A stretch of 64,000 bases of DNA, taken from positions 62,001 to 126,000 of the forward strand of contig NZ_JONP01000010.1 in the NCBI RefSeq assembly GCF_000711725.1, in the 5' to 3' direction. The position numbers and the translations under genes were made by a program. The notes beneath the pieces are model-generated. The model made no database searches and had not been told where the DNA came from. It saw only the letters and a list, made by a program, of their open reading frames with translations. Position 1 is the first letter of the stretch; every line of letters starts with the position of its first letter. Source of the stretch: Roseomonas aerilata DSM 19363. Its GTDB lineage: Bacteria > Pseudomonadota > Alphaproteobacteria > Acetobacterales > Acetobacteraceae. Shown piece by piece: positions 38,492 through 46,596 of this stretch.

Positions 38492-38889
38492 CAGGCGCCC
38501 GCGCCGAGGATGGCGACGGCGTCCACCTCGATCAGGAGGTCGGGCGCGGCGAGGGCGGAGATGCCGACGAGGGTGGAGCAGGGCATGGGGTCTGAGAAGA
38601 ACTCGCGCCGGACGGGGCCGATGGCGGGGCGGTCCTCGATGCGGGTCAGGTAGATGGTGAGCTTGGCGATGTCGGCGGCGGTGCCTCCGGCGGCTTCGAC
38701 GAGGGCGATGACGCGGCGGAAACTGTGGCGGGCCTGGTCCGCCACGCTGCCGTCGCCCAGCACGCCGCCGCCTGGGGCGCCCGCGTGCTGGCCGGAGATG
38801 TGGACGGTGTTCCCGGCGACGAGGCACTGGGAGAAGATCTCCCCCGGGGGTTCCGGCACCTCGGGGGACGTGACCTTGCGGTAGGCCAT
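38491..38889 (-). CDS. RidA family enamine/imine deaminase
   Basis: A 132-residue YjgF/YER057c/UK114 protein. Family blocks are FSQCLVAGNTVHISGQHAG, ADQARHSFRRVIALVEAAGG, DIAKLTIYLTRIEDR and SALAAPDLLIEVDAVAI with the late Glu. RidA proteins hydrolyse reactive enamines or imines, which suggests nitrogen-bearing intermediates in this operon, but some homologues have other substrates. The key Arg (near the end of canonical RidA) appears replaced in the LVGISALAAPDLLIEVD segment, so activity should not be assumed. Confidence 0.85.
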   Translation of the reverse strand: MAYRKVTSPEVPEPPGEIFSQCLVAGNTVHISGQHAGAPGGGVLGDGSVADQARHSFRRVIALVEAAGGTAADIAKLTIYLTRIEDRPAIGPVRREFFSDPMPCSTLVGISALAAPDLLIEVDAVAILGAGA

Positions 38890-38894
38890 GCGCG

Positions 38895-39950
38895 CTACGC
38901 CTTGCCGGCGGCGCGCAGTTCGGTGAGTTGCTTGCGCGCGACCTGGACGAGGTGGCGGCGCAGGCGGATGAGGCCGGCGTCGTGCTGGTAGAGCATTTCG
39001 AATTTTTCCAAGCCGGGGCGCTGGCCCTGGAGGATCTCGCGGTCCTGCTCCAGCACGTGCCAGTGACGGGGCTCCATGCGCGTGCGGTAGAGGAAGCGCC
39101 AGACGTCGCGCTGCCAGCCCTGCACCTTGCGGACGCGCCAGAAGAAGCAGGCGGTCCAGTTCTCGTCGATGGGGCAGCCGAAGGAGATGATGCCGAAGTT
39201 GCCGCCCGGGCCGCCGGAGGGCGGATAGGGAATTTCGAGGCGGACGTAGAGGGCGTTGTCGTCCACCAGCTCGGACCAGTCGAAGTTGACGTCGCGCTGG
39301 CCCTCCTTCTCGAAGAAGAAGCCCTTCTCGGTGTCGCGGGTGACGAAGTGGGCCTGGGTGTCGCCCTGGTACATCGTGTGGGAATTGGCGTGCAGGAAGG
39401 TCCCGTGCATCGGGTCCATGTTGTTGTCGTAGAGGTAGCGCCAGAACATCTCCCAGTCGGCGTAGCAGAGGATGGCCTCGTACTCGCCGCCGGCGAGCTG
39501 GGGCGGCGGCGTGAACGGCTCGGGCTCCTCGTGCAGGGCGTCGCCGAACCAGACGAAGACGGCGCCGGCGATCTCCTGGGAGGGGTAGGTCTTCACGGCC
39601 TTCTTGCCCTCCAGCGGGCAGCCGGGCTGTCCGGGGACGGAGAGGACGGTGCCGTCCGTGCCGATCTCGACGCCGTGGTAGTTGCAGCGGAGGCGGTCGC
39701 CCTCGTTCAGGCCGCGGGAGAGGGGGACGGCGCGGTGCGGGCAGCGGTCGGCCTGCACGCGGATCGTGCCGGTGTGGTCGCGCCAGAGGACGATCTTCTC
39801 GCCGAGGCGGGTGAGGCCGACGGGCTTGCCGTTGGTCTGGATGAAGCGGGAGGGGAGGACGGGCCACCAGCGGTTGCGGACGCCGGTCGAGAGGTAGTCG
39901 CGGATCTCGGCTTCCGTGATCGCCGCCGGGCGGGTGAGGGTTGTGCTCAT
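38895..39950 (-). CDS. Rieske non-haem iron oxygenase, alpha subunit
   Basis: The terminal oxygenase of a two-component system, 351 residues. The Rieske 2Fe-2S ligands are C70, H72, C89 and H92 (RCPHRAVPLSRG, LRCNYHGVEIG). The mononuclear iron ligands D179, H182 and H187 are in NNMDPMHGTFLH. Size and lack of a beta subunit place it with phthalate 4,5-dioxygenase/vanillate O-demethylase types (monooxygenation, O- or N-dealkylation or ring dihydroxylation). A reductase is encoded three genes upstream. The substrate is unknown. Confidence 0.9.
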   Translation of the reverse strand: MSTTLTRPAAITEAEIRDYLSTGVRNRWWPVLPSRFIQTNGKPVGLTRLGEKIVLWRDHTGTIRVQADRCPHRAVPLSRGLNEGDRLRCNYHGVEIGTDGTVLSVPGQPGCPLEGKKAVKTYPSQEIAGAVFVWFGDALHEEPEPFTPPPQLAGGEYEAILCYADWEMFWRYLYDNNMDPMHGTFLHANSHTMYQGDTQAHFVTRDTEKGFFFEKEGQRDVNFDWSELVDDNALYVRLEIPYPPSGGPGGNFGIISFGCPIDENWTACFFWRVRKVQGWQRDVWRFLYRTRMEPRHWHVLEQDREILQGQRPGLEKFEMLYQHDAGLIRLRRHLVQVARKQLTELRAAGKA

Positions 39951-39955
39951 CGGCG

Positions 39956-40198
39956 TCAGGCTCCCAGCTCGTGGATGAGGGCGGTGAAGCCCTCGGCGGT
40001 CCAGGTGCCGCCGGTGGGCGGGCGGACGCGGGAACGGTTGAGGGCGGCGACGAGGTCTTCGAGCTCGTAGTTGCCCTTCGCGAAGGCGGCCTCGATCGTG
40101 TCGGCGAGGTCGGATTCCCAATCGGTGACGGGGCGCGTGAGGGTCTGGCGCGCCTCGAGATAGGGGAACGCGTAGGTGTTGCTCACCGTATTGCTCAC
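39956..40198 (-). CDS. Small protein with recombinase-like HTH segment
   Basis: An 80-residue protein. Its second half (about residues 48-78), DLVAALNRSRVRPPTGGTWT followed by AEGFTALI, resembles the DNA-binding Recombinase domain of large serine recombinases (LN-x-x-x-x-P-x-x-GG-x-W-T-x-x-x-x-x-x-I). There is no catalytic domain. It lies between a 113-residue protein (4-base overlap at its GTG start) and the Rieske subunit (5-base gap). I infer a role tied to the oxygenase or its regulation; it may have nothing to do with DNA. Confidence 0.7.
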   Translation of the reverse strand: MSNTVSNTYAFPYLEARQTLTRPVTDWESDLADTIEAAFAKGNYELEDLVAALNRSRVRPPTGGTWTAEGFTALIHELGA

Positions 40199-40536
40199 GG
40201 GGCCTTCTCCTCTCTCTTCGCTTTCCACTCGCGCGTCAGGCGCTCGCGCACCGGCACGAAATCGTAGGTGGGGAAAAATTCGGTCGAGAAAACGCCCCAG
40301 GCGGAGCGCTCGATCTCGATGTTGACGCGGTTCAGCAGGGCCGGCGGCAGGCGGAGCGTCACGATCTGGCCGAGGCCCATGGCGACGGTCCAGGAGACGA
40401 TCTCGCAGCCCTCGGGCGGGAAGCGCTCCCACCAGGCGCGCTCGGCGAGCGTGCCCTGGATGCTGTCGATGTTCTGCGACTGGTCGTGCTTGAGGAAGAT
40501 CGTGAGCATGATCTTCGGTTCGTCGGCTGTGGTCAC
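40195..40536 (-). CDS. Uncharacterised 113-residue accessory protein
   Basis: Not recognised. It has an alpha/beta look, with LTIFLKHDQSQNIDSIQGTL near the start, a FPPEGCEIVSWTVAMGLGQIV strand pair and RSAWGVFSTEFFPTYDFVPV at the end. The size and alternation suit a small ferredoxin-like dimer (EthD/muconolactone-isomerase fold), but this is inference. GTG 40536 overlaps the reductase stop and its own stop overlaps the next start, so it is translated in strict coupling between reductase and oxygenase. Confidence 0.65.
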   Translation of the reverse strand: MTTADEPKIMLTIFLKHDQSQNIDSIQGTLAERAWWERFPPEGCEIVSWTVAMGLGQIVTLRLPPALLNRVNIEIERSAWGVFSTEFFPTYDFVPVRERLTREWKAKREEKAP

Positions 40537-41525
40537 AGGTCGAGCACCAGGCGGGGGGATTTGGAGCGGGAGACGCAGCACATCATCGTGCTGTTCGAGG
40601 CGCGCTCGGCGGCGGAGAGGATGCTGTCGCGATGGTCCACCTCGCCTTCCAGGACCGCGACCTCGCAGGTGCCGCAGATGCCCTGCTCGCAGGAGTGGGG
40701 AACGTCGAGCCCGGCGTCGTTCAGCACCTGCAGGATTGAGCGGTCGGGCGGTACGGTGAGGGTGAGGCCGCGCTGGGCGCACTCGACCTCGAAGGTGTCA
40801 GCGGTCTCGCCCTCGGGGCGGGCGCGGGCGGTGAACCACTCGAAACGGACGGTGCCCTCGGGCCAGCCGGTGGTGGCCTGCTCGACCGCGAGCATCAGGG
40901 GCTCGGGGCCGCAGCAGTAGAGGAGCGTGTCGGGGCGGGCGTCGCGGAGGTGGGCGGCGACGTCGAGGCGCGTGCCTTCCGTGCTCGCGTGGACAGAGAC
41001 CTCGCCGCGGCCGTTGCTGGCGGCGAGGGCGCGGGCCTCGCGCAGGAAGGGCGCGTCGGCGGTGCGGGGGGCGCAGAGGAGGAGGGACCAGGTGCTGCCG
41101 GCGGCGGTGGCCGCGCGCATCATGGGCAGCAGGGGCGTGATGCCGATGCCGCCGGCGACGAAGAGGAGGTTGGGCGCGGCCTCGAAGGCGAAGTTGTTGC
41201 GGGGGATGCCGAGGGTGACGGTGACGCCGGGGCGGAGTTCCCCGCGGTGGATGAAGCGGGAGGCGCGGCCGCCCTTCACGTCGCGGACGGCGATGCGGTA
41301 GTGGCCGCGCTCCGCCGGGTCGCCGCAGAGCGAGTACTGGCGGGTCGTGCCGTCGGGGAGGTGGAGGTCGATGTGCGAGCCGGGCTCGAAAGGCGGCAAC
41401 TCGCGCCCGTCCTCGGCCTCGAAGTCGAGGGAGAGGACGCCGGGGGCCTCGTAGGTCATGCGGCGGAGGAGGGCGGTGAAGGTGGTGGCGCCCGCCTGCG
41501 CGCCGGTGGAGAGGATGGCGTTCAT
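40533..41525 (-). CDS. Phthalate-dioxygenase-type reductase (PDR/VanB family)
   Basis: Passes electrons from NAD(P)H to the Rieske oxygenase. It has 330 residues in the order flavin, nucleotide, ferredoxin. The flavin-binding motif is RQYSLCGDP (about 62-70), the nucleotide-binding one is FVAGGIGITPLLPMM, and the C-terminal plant-type 2Fe-2S cluster uses C279, C284, C287 and C317 (SCEQGICGTC, then MMCC). I chose ATG 41525. The spacing C-X4-C-X2-C-X29-C is exact. Cognate partner of the oxygenase at 38895. Confidence 0.92.
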   Translation of the reverse strand: MNAILSTGAQAGATTFTALLRRMTYEAPGVLSLDFEAEDGRELPPFEPGSHIDLHLPDGTTRQYSLCGDPAERGHYRIAVRDVKGGRASRFIHRGELRPGVTVTLGIPRNNFAFEAAPNLLFVAGGIGITPLLPMMRAATAAGSTWSLLLCAPRTADAPFLREARALAASNGRGEVSVHASTEGTRLDVAAHLRDARPDTLLYCCGPEPLMLAVEQATTGWPEGTVRFEWFTARARPEGETADTFEVECAQRGLTLTVPPDRSILQVLNDAGLDVPHSCEQGICGTCEVAVLEGEVDHRDSILSAAERASNSTMMCCVSRSKSPRLVLDL

Positions 41526-41562
41526 GCGGCCCCTCCCCTGCCCCTTTGCCCGCGGGGCGGCA

Positions 41563-43251
41563 TCAGCGCACGCTTCCCGCGGCGCCGGCGGGCGGGCCGG
41601 CGAAGCTCTCGGCAAAGGGGCCGATGCTCGTCATGTCCACTTCGAGCACGCAGGGGCCCTTGGTGGCGAGGGCGCGGTCGAGGGCGGCTTCGAAGTGCTC
41701 GATGGCCGAGACCTTCTCGTGCGGCAGACGGATAGAGGCGCAGAGAAGGGCGAAGTCGGGGGTGAGCAGGTCGGCGTAGTGGCGGCGGCCGTCGTACTGC
41801 GCGTCCTGAATGTTGCGGATGACGCCGTAGCCGCCGTCGTTCATGAGGATGACGACCATGTTGGCGCCGATGTCGGCAGCGGTCGCGAGCTCCCCGATCA
41901 TCAGCATGGCGCCGCCGTCGCCGACGAGAGCGACGGTCTTGGCAGGTTCGCCGGCGAGGGCTGCGCCGATAGCCATGGCGATGCCCTGGCCGATGCCGCC
42001 GCCGAGGGCGTGGACTCCGAGATGCGAGGCGGCGACCTGGACGTAGCGGTTGCCGAAGGTGGAGTTGGAGAGGGTGACGTCGCGCACGAAGGGGTGGCGG
42101 CCGGCGGGGACGCGGGCGAGCAGGGCATCGGCGACGACCTGGTAGGGGCCGAGGGCGCCGCGCAGCACGCCTTCGGAGGCGGCGCGGGCGATGGAGATGT
42201 CGTGGAGGAAGTTGGCGTCGGTCGCGAGTTGTGCCGGAAGGCGGGCGAGGAGGCCTTCGAGGACGAGGCGGGCGTCGCCCGTGATGAACATATCCACGGG
42301 GTAGTTGCGGCCGGCCTGGGTGGGGTCGGCGTCCACCTGCACGAGGGGGTGCGGCAGGGGCATGGCGTTGTTGCGGGTCTCGTTGCCGCGGAAGCGGGTG
42401 CCGACCGCGATCATGAGGTCCGCGCGGTCGTAGAGTGACTGCGCCTGCGGGGTCATGTTGAAGGCGCCCAACGAGCGCGGATGGTCTTCGGGGACGGTCG
42501 CGCGGCCCTGGGTGCTGGTGACGGCGGCGAACCCGCGGTTGACGAGTTCGGTCGCGGCCGCCGAGGCGTGGCGGGCGCCGCCGCCGAGCCAGAGCATGGG
42601 GCGTTCGGCGCGGAGGACGAGCTCGGCGAGGGCGTCGAGCTGGGCGGGGTCCGGCTGGGCAGGGGCGATGTGGAGGCTGGAGGGGAGCGCGCGGCCGGGC
42701 ACCTTCACGCGCTGCACGTCCACGGGGATTTCGAGCGTGACGGGGCCGGAGGGGGCGGTAAGCGCGGCACGGGCGGCGGCGAGGAGCGTGTCCACGGCGC
42801 CCGAGGGTTCCCAGGCGCGGAGATAGGCCTTGCTGATGGCGCGCAGCATGTCGGGCTGGCGGGGCACGTCGTGGATGGCCGCGCGGTCGCGGTCCATGAA
42901 GGCGCGGTCCACCGTTGCCGTGATGTGCAGGACGGGGGAGCCGGCGGTCAGGGCTTCCACCTGCGATCCGGCGGCGTTGCCCGCGCCGGTGCCGGTGGAG
43001 GTGACGACGACACCGAGGGAGCGCGAGACGCGCGCGTGGGCGTCGGCCATGTTCATGGCGCCGGCCTCGCCACGAGCGGGGACGAAGCGGATGCGGCCCT
43101 GGCGCGCGATGGCATCGAGGATCGGCATGTTGTGGATGGAGATGACGCCGAAGACCGTGGTGACGCCGATATCGGCCAGCGCGCGGGCGATGAGGTCGCC
43201 CACCGGTTCCTCGGTGGTGGTGCGGGCGGCGGCGGGGGTGAGGTTGTCCAT
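41563..43251 (-). CDS. TPP-dependent acetolactate-synthase-like enzyme
   Basis: A 562-residue thiamine-diphosphate enzyme. The catalytic Glu is E62 (RGEAGAMNMADAHAR). The TPP-binding motif is VALVGDGGAMLMIGELATAADI...NDGGYG. The middle domain has GRATVPEDHPRSLGAFN. It could cleave or decarboxylate a 2-oxo acid formed after ring opening, or act as a C-C lyase; the context argues against valine synthesis. Start ATG 43251. It sits between the SDR-like gene (11 bases) and the reductase (37 bases). Confidence 0.83.
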   Translation of the reverse strand: MDNLTPAAARTTTEEPVGDLIARALADIGVTTVFGVISIHNMPILDAIARQGRIRFVPARGEAGAMNMADAHARVSRSLGVVVTSTGTGAGNAAGSQVEALTAGSPVLHITATVDRAFMDRDRAAIHDVPRQPDMLRAISKAYLRAWEPSGAVDTLLAAARAALTAPSGPVTLEIPVDVQRVKVPGRALPSSLHIAPAQPDPAQLDALAELVLRAERPMLWLGGGARHASAAATELVNRGFAAVTSTQGRATVPEDHPRSLGAFNMTPQAQSLYDRADLMIAVGTRFRGNETRNNAMPLPHPLVQVDADPTQAGRNYPVDMFITGDARLVLEGLLARLPAQLATDANFLHDISIARAASEGVLRGALGPYQVVADALLARVPAGRHPFVRDVTLSNSTFGNRYVQVAASHLGVHALGGGIGQGIAMAIGAALAGEPAKTVALVGDGGAMLMIGELATAADIGANMVVILMNDGGYGVIRNIQDAQYDGRRHYADLLTPDFALLCASIRLPHEKVSAIEHFEAALDRALATKGPCVLEVDMTSIGPFAESFAGPPAGAAGSVR

Positions 43252-43262
43252 GACCGGGTCCG

Positions 43263-44048
43263 TCAGATGTGCCGCGACACGCCGCCGGAAACCTCCAGGC
43301 TGGCGCCGGTGACGTAGCTCGCGGCGGGCGAGCCGAGGAAAAGGATGGCGCGGGCGGGTTCCTCGGGGCGGCCGAGGCGGCCGAGCGGGATGCCCTTCTT
43401 GCGCGCGAGGTCGCCGTACCATTCCTCGCGGGTTTGGGCCTTGTTCTCGCGCGCGGCGAAGCGGCGCTGCCACTGGCCGGAATCGACGAGGCCGAGAAGG
43501 ATGGAGTTCACGCGGATATGGGGCGCGAACTCGGTCGCGAGGGATTTCAGCAGGCTCTGCACGCCGGCTCGGGCGGCAGAGGTGCAGACCATGTGGGATT
43601 CGGGCTGCAGCGCGAGGAGCGAGTTCACGCCGACGATGGCGGGGGATTTCGCGCGGTCCAGCAGGGGGCGGAAGGCGCGGAGGGGGGTGATCTGGGAGAA
43701 GAACTTCAGTTCGAGTTCCTCGTGCCAGGCGTCATCGGTGGTCTCGGCGAAGGTGGAGACGCGGCCCTGGCCGGCGTTGTTCACGAGCAGGTCGACTGCG
43801 CCGCCGCCCCAATCGGCGACGGCCTGGGCGAAGGCGGTGACCTGCTCGCGGTTCAGCACGTCGCAGTTCTGGGCGAGGAGGTTGTCGTCGCCGCCGAGTT
43901 CGGCCCGGGCGGCCTCTAGGCGCGCGGGATCGCGGCCGCAAATGGCGACGCGGGCGCCTTCCGCCAGCAGGAGGCGGGCGGTTTCGAGGCCGATGCCGGA
44001 GGTGCCGCCTGTGACGACGGCGATGCGGCCCGCGTAGCCGAGGTTCAT
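43263..44048 (-). CDS. SDR-like protein lacking the Tyr-Lys pair
   Basis: A 261-residue Rossmann protein. The cofactor motif VVTGGTSGIGLETA and LLVNNAGQGRVST are normal, and S143 is kept (GVNSLLAL). The catalytic Tyr-X3-Lys is replaced by T156-X3-R160 in CTSAARAGVQSLLKSL. This matches a known BKR-like subgroup with an imperfect tetrad, so the usual dehydrogenase chemistry is doubtful. I chose ATG 44048. It is 4 bases after the VOC gene, in the main catabolic operon. Confidence 0.85.
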   Translation of the reverse strand: MNLGYAGRIAVVTGGTSGIGLETARLLLAEGARVAICGRDPARLEAARAELGGDDNLLAQNCDVLNREQVTAFAQAVADWGGGAVDLLVNNAGQGRVSTFAETTDDAWHEELELKFFSQITPLRAFRPLLDRAKSPAIVGVNSLLALQPESHMVCTSAARAGVQSLLKSLATEFAPHIRVNSILLGLVDSGQWQRRFAARENKAQTREEWYGDLARKKGIPLGRLGRPEEPARAILFLGSPAASYVTGASLEVSGGVSRHI

Positions 44049-44052
44049 CGGA

Positions 44053-44979
44053 TCAGCCCGCCGACTGCCAGCCGGCATCCGGGCGGCCGGCCATGACGGT
44101 GCGCATGGCCGGCGTGGGCGGACCCGCGGTCATCCAGGTGTCCATCTTCTCCGGCACGTCGCGGGGCCAGACCTCGGGGGCGTGGGTGGCTTCCTCGACC
44201 TTGTGGACCTCGGAGGTGAACTCGATGACGAAGCCGGAGGGGGAGACGAAATAGGCGAAGGGGTTGTTGCCCGGGCCGTGGCGGCCGGGACCCCAGGAGG
44301 GGGCCTGCCCCGTCTGCTTCATGCGGCCGATGCCGCGCATGAAGCTGTCGATCGAGGGCATCTCGAAGGCGACGTGGTTTGCCGAAGGGTATTGCGCGCG
44401 GTTGAGGGCGAGGCAGTGGTGGTCGCTGAAGGCTTCGTCCGTCGCGCAGCGGAGGAAGACCATCATGTCCGCGGAGTAGTCGGTGATGCGGAAGTTGAGG
44501 TGTTCCTGGTACCAGGCGGAGGTCGCGTCCATCGCGGGGGTGTTGAGCACGACGTGGGAGACCTTGCGCGGCAGGGCGCGCTCGTCGTCGGTGTCGGCGT
44601 GGCGGGCGACGTCGGCGGAGAAGCGGAGGCGGCGGCCCTCGGGGTCGAGGGCGGTGAAGCCGTAGCCGCCGCCAGGGGTGGAGAGCTCGGCAGGGGCGGT
44701 GGTGGATATGCCGGCGGCGCTGAGCTGGGTGTGGAGGGCGTCCACGCGGGCGCGGCTGTTCATGCCGAAGTTGATGTAGTCGATGCCGAAGTCCCGGTCC
44801 TCGCGCATGGCGTAGATCCAGAACTCGGAGCCGGTGCCGCGGAGATAGAAGGTGCCGTCATTGCCCTCGGCGACGGTGCGGAGGCCCCAGCTGTTCTCGT
44901 AGAAGCCGCGGGTGGCGGTGACACCGGGGGCGCGCATGGCGATGCCGCGCATGAAGTCGGGACCGATCTTTTGGGTCAT
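44053..44979 (-). CDS. VOC family extradiol-type dioxygenase
   Basis: A two-module vicinal-oxygen-chelate protein, 308 residues. The C-terminal module keeps likely iron ligands: His in KVSHVVLNTPAMDA (about 140), His in SANHVAFEMPSIDS (about 199) and Glu in GFVIEFTSEVHKV (about 257). These fit catechol 2,3-dioxygenase-like enzymes that open catecholic rings. The N-terminal module is degenerate. ATG 44979 overlaps the IclR stop. It could supply the ring cleavage in this pathway. Confidence 0.83.
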   Translation of the reverse strand: MTQKIGPDFMRGIAMRAPGVTATRGFYENSWGLRTVAEGNDGTFYLRGTGSEFWIYAMREDRDFGIDYINFGMNSRARVDALHTQLSAAGISTTAPAELSTPGGGYGFTALDPEGRRLRFSADVARHADTDDERALPRKVSHVVLNTPAMDATSAWYQEHLNFRITDYSADMMVFLRCATDEAFSDHHCLALNRAQYPSANHVAFEMPSIDSFMRGIGRMKQTGQAPSWGPGRHGPGNNPFAYFVSPSGFVIEFTSEVHKVEEATHAPEVWPRDVPEKMDTWMTAGPPTPAMRTVMAGRPDAGWQSAG

Positions 44980-45812
44980 GCGACCACCTCTAATCTCGTG
45001 GGGTTCTGCTGGCGCGCCGGGCCGGCCCAGCCGAGGCGGCGCGAGATTTCCTCCGCTGTTTCCGCGACGGCGCGGCCGATGCGCTCGCGGCGGGCGGGGC
45101 CGTCGAAGGACGTGGTCTGGCCGCTGACGTTCAAGGCGGCGATGGGGATGCCGGCGCTGTCGAAGATGGCGGCGGCGACGGAGGAGATGCCGGCCTCGAA
45201 GAAGCCGTCGCTCCAGGCGAGGCCGGCGGCGCGGTCGGCGGCCAGGCGCTCGGTGAGCTGGTCCATCGTGACGGGGGTGTGCGGCGTGCTCGGTTGCAAC
45301 GGCGCGCCGGCGAAGAGGCGGCGCACGGCCTCTTCCGGCATGTGGGCGAGGATGATGCGGCCCATGACGGCGGCGTGCGCGGGCAGGCGGCTGCCGACGC
45401 GGATGTTGCTGACGTAGCGGCCGTGCTCGGGTGTGCGGCGGAGGACGTAGACGATGTCCACGCCGTCGAGCACGCCGAGATGGGCGGAGAGGTCGGTCGT
45501 GTCGGCGAGGCGCGCGATGCAGGGCACCGCTGTTTGCACGAGGTCCTGCGAGAAGAAGGCCTGGGCGGCCATGCCGATGAGGCCGAGGCCGATGCGCCAG
45601 CCGGCGTTGGGGCCGATCGGTTCGATGAAGCGCTCGGCTTCGAGCGTGGTCAGCAGGCGGAGCAGGGTGGTGCGGTTGATGCCGAGGGCGCGGGCGGTCG
45701 CGGCCATGTTCGTGACCGTGTCGCCCTCCGCGATGTGGCGGAGGAGGCGGGCGGCGCGCTGCACAGGGGGGGAGAGGTAGGCGGATTCCTCCGCCTCGGC
45801 GGCGTCAGGCAA
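44976..45812 (-). CDS. IclR family transcriptional regulator (in-operon)
   Basis: A 278-residue regulator. The N-terminal winged HTH (about 15-78; VQRAARLLRHIAEGDTVTNMAA, GINRTTLLRLLTTLEAERFI) is followed by a GAF-like effector domain (about 90-265; HLGVLDGVDIVYVLRRTPEH, AAVMGRIILAHMPEE, AGISSVAAAIFD). IclR proteins of this kind usually control aromatic breakdown genes. Its gene overlaps both neighbours and lies within the operon it probably controls; two palindromes at 50062-50097 are the candidate operator. Confidence 0.93.
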   Translation of the reverse strand: MPDAAEAEESAYLSPPVQRAARLLRHIAEGDTVTNMAATARALGINRTTLLRLLTTLEAERFIEPIGPNAGWRIGLGLIGMAAQAFFSQDLVQTAVPCIARLADTTDLSAHLGVLDGVDIVYVLRRTPEHGRYVSNIRVGSRLPAHAAVMGRIILAHMPEEAVRRLFAGAPLQPSTPHTPVTMDQLTERLAADRAAGLAWSDGFFEAGISSVAAAIFDSAGIPIAALNVSGQTTSFDGPARRERIGRAVAETAEEISRRLGWAGPARQQNPTRLEVVA

Positions 45813-46596
45813 GGAGGGTCTCCGCGAGGATGGCGGCCATCTCGCGCGGGAACTCCTGCGGCATGGCGTGGCCGGCGGCCGGGAGCTCGGCGAGGCGGAG
45901 CGGGTTGGGCAGCGCCGCGTGCAGGCGACGGGCGTTGTCGGGCGGGGTGACGACGTCCTCCAGGCCCGTGGCGACGAGAGTGGGCATGGTAAGGCGCGGC
46001 GCGTCGGCCAGGAGGTCGCCGGCGCCGAGGGCGTGGACGGCCTGGGCGTAGCCGGGCGGGTTCACGGCGGCCATGGAGCGGCGAACGCCCTCCACCACTT
46101 TTGGGCGGTTCTCCGCATCGAAGACGAGGCGGGCGGCGCGGCGGGCGGCGAAGTCCTGGGGGCCGAGGGCGGTGAGGTCGTCGATGCGGGATTGGACGTT
46201 GGCGGGGAGCGGGCCGGCGGTGACGCCGTAGCCGAGGGCGGGGGAGAGAAGCGCGAGACGCTCCACGCGATCCGGGTGCAGGGCGGCAAAGCGGCCGGCG
46301 AAGAGGCTGCCGAGGGAATGGCCCATCAGGCGCACGCGGGCGTGGCCGAGCGCGTCGAGCACGCGCAGAAGAGCGGCGGCGTAGTCGCTCGGCGTGGGAG
46401 ACTCCGGCGCAACGGGCGCGGAGGTGCCGTAGCCGGGAGCGTCCCAGGCGATGACGTCCAGCGCGGGCGGCAGGACGGCCATGAGGGGTGCCCAGCTCTC
46501 CGCGTTGCTGCCGATGCCGTGCAGGAGGACGAGGAGCGTGCCCTCTCCCTTGCTTCGGTGGAGGGTGATGCCGGCGACGGTCTCGGTGGTGGTCAT
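45805..46596 (-). CDS. Alpha/beta hydrolase (meta-cleavage hydrolase-like)
   Basis: A 263-residue alpha/beta hydrolase. The oxyanion turn is HGIGSNAESW. The nucleophile S94 is in LMGHSLGSLFAGR. The acid Asp is in TGLEDVVTPPD, and the His is in AGHAMPQEFP. Gene size and context suggest hydrolysis of a ring-cleavage product or an ester of the substrate. It overlaps the SDR gene upstream (4 bases) and the IclR gene downstream (8 bases). Confidence 0.88.
   Translation of the reverse strand: MTTTETVAGITLHRSKGEGTLLVLLHGIGSNAESWAPLMAVLPPALDVIAWDAPGYGTSAPVAPESPTPSDYAAALLRVLDALGHARVRLMGHSLGSLFAGRFAALHPDRVERLALLSPALGYGVTAGPLPANVQSRIDDLTALGPQDFAARRAARLVFDAENRPKVVEGVRRSMAAVNPPGYAQAVHALGAGDLLADAPRLTMPTLVATGLEDVVTPPDNARRLHAALPNPLRLAELPAAGHAMPQEFPREMAAILAETLLA

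Noticed and set aside
39956-40198. Remnant of a serine recombinase
   Set aside because: Only the DNA-binding-like segment is present, the gene is intact with coupled start and stop, and it sits in-frame within an operon, so decay of a larger recombinase is unlikely.
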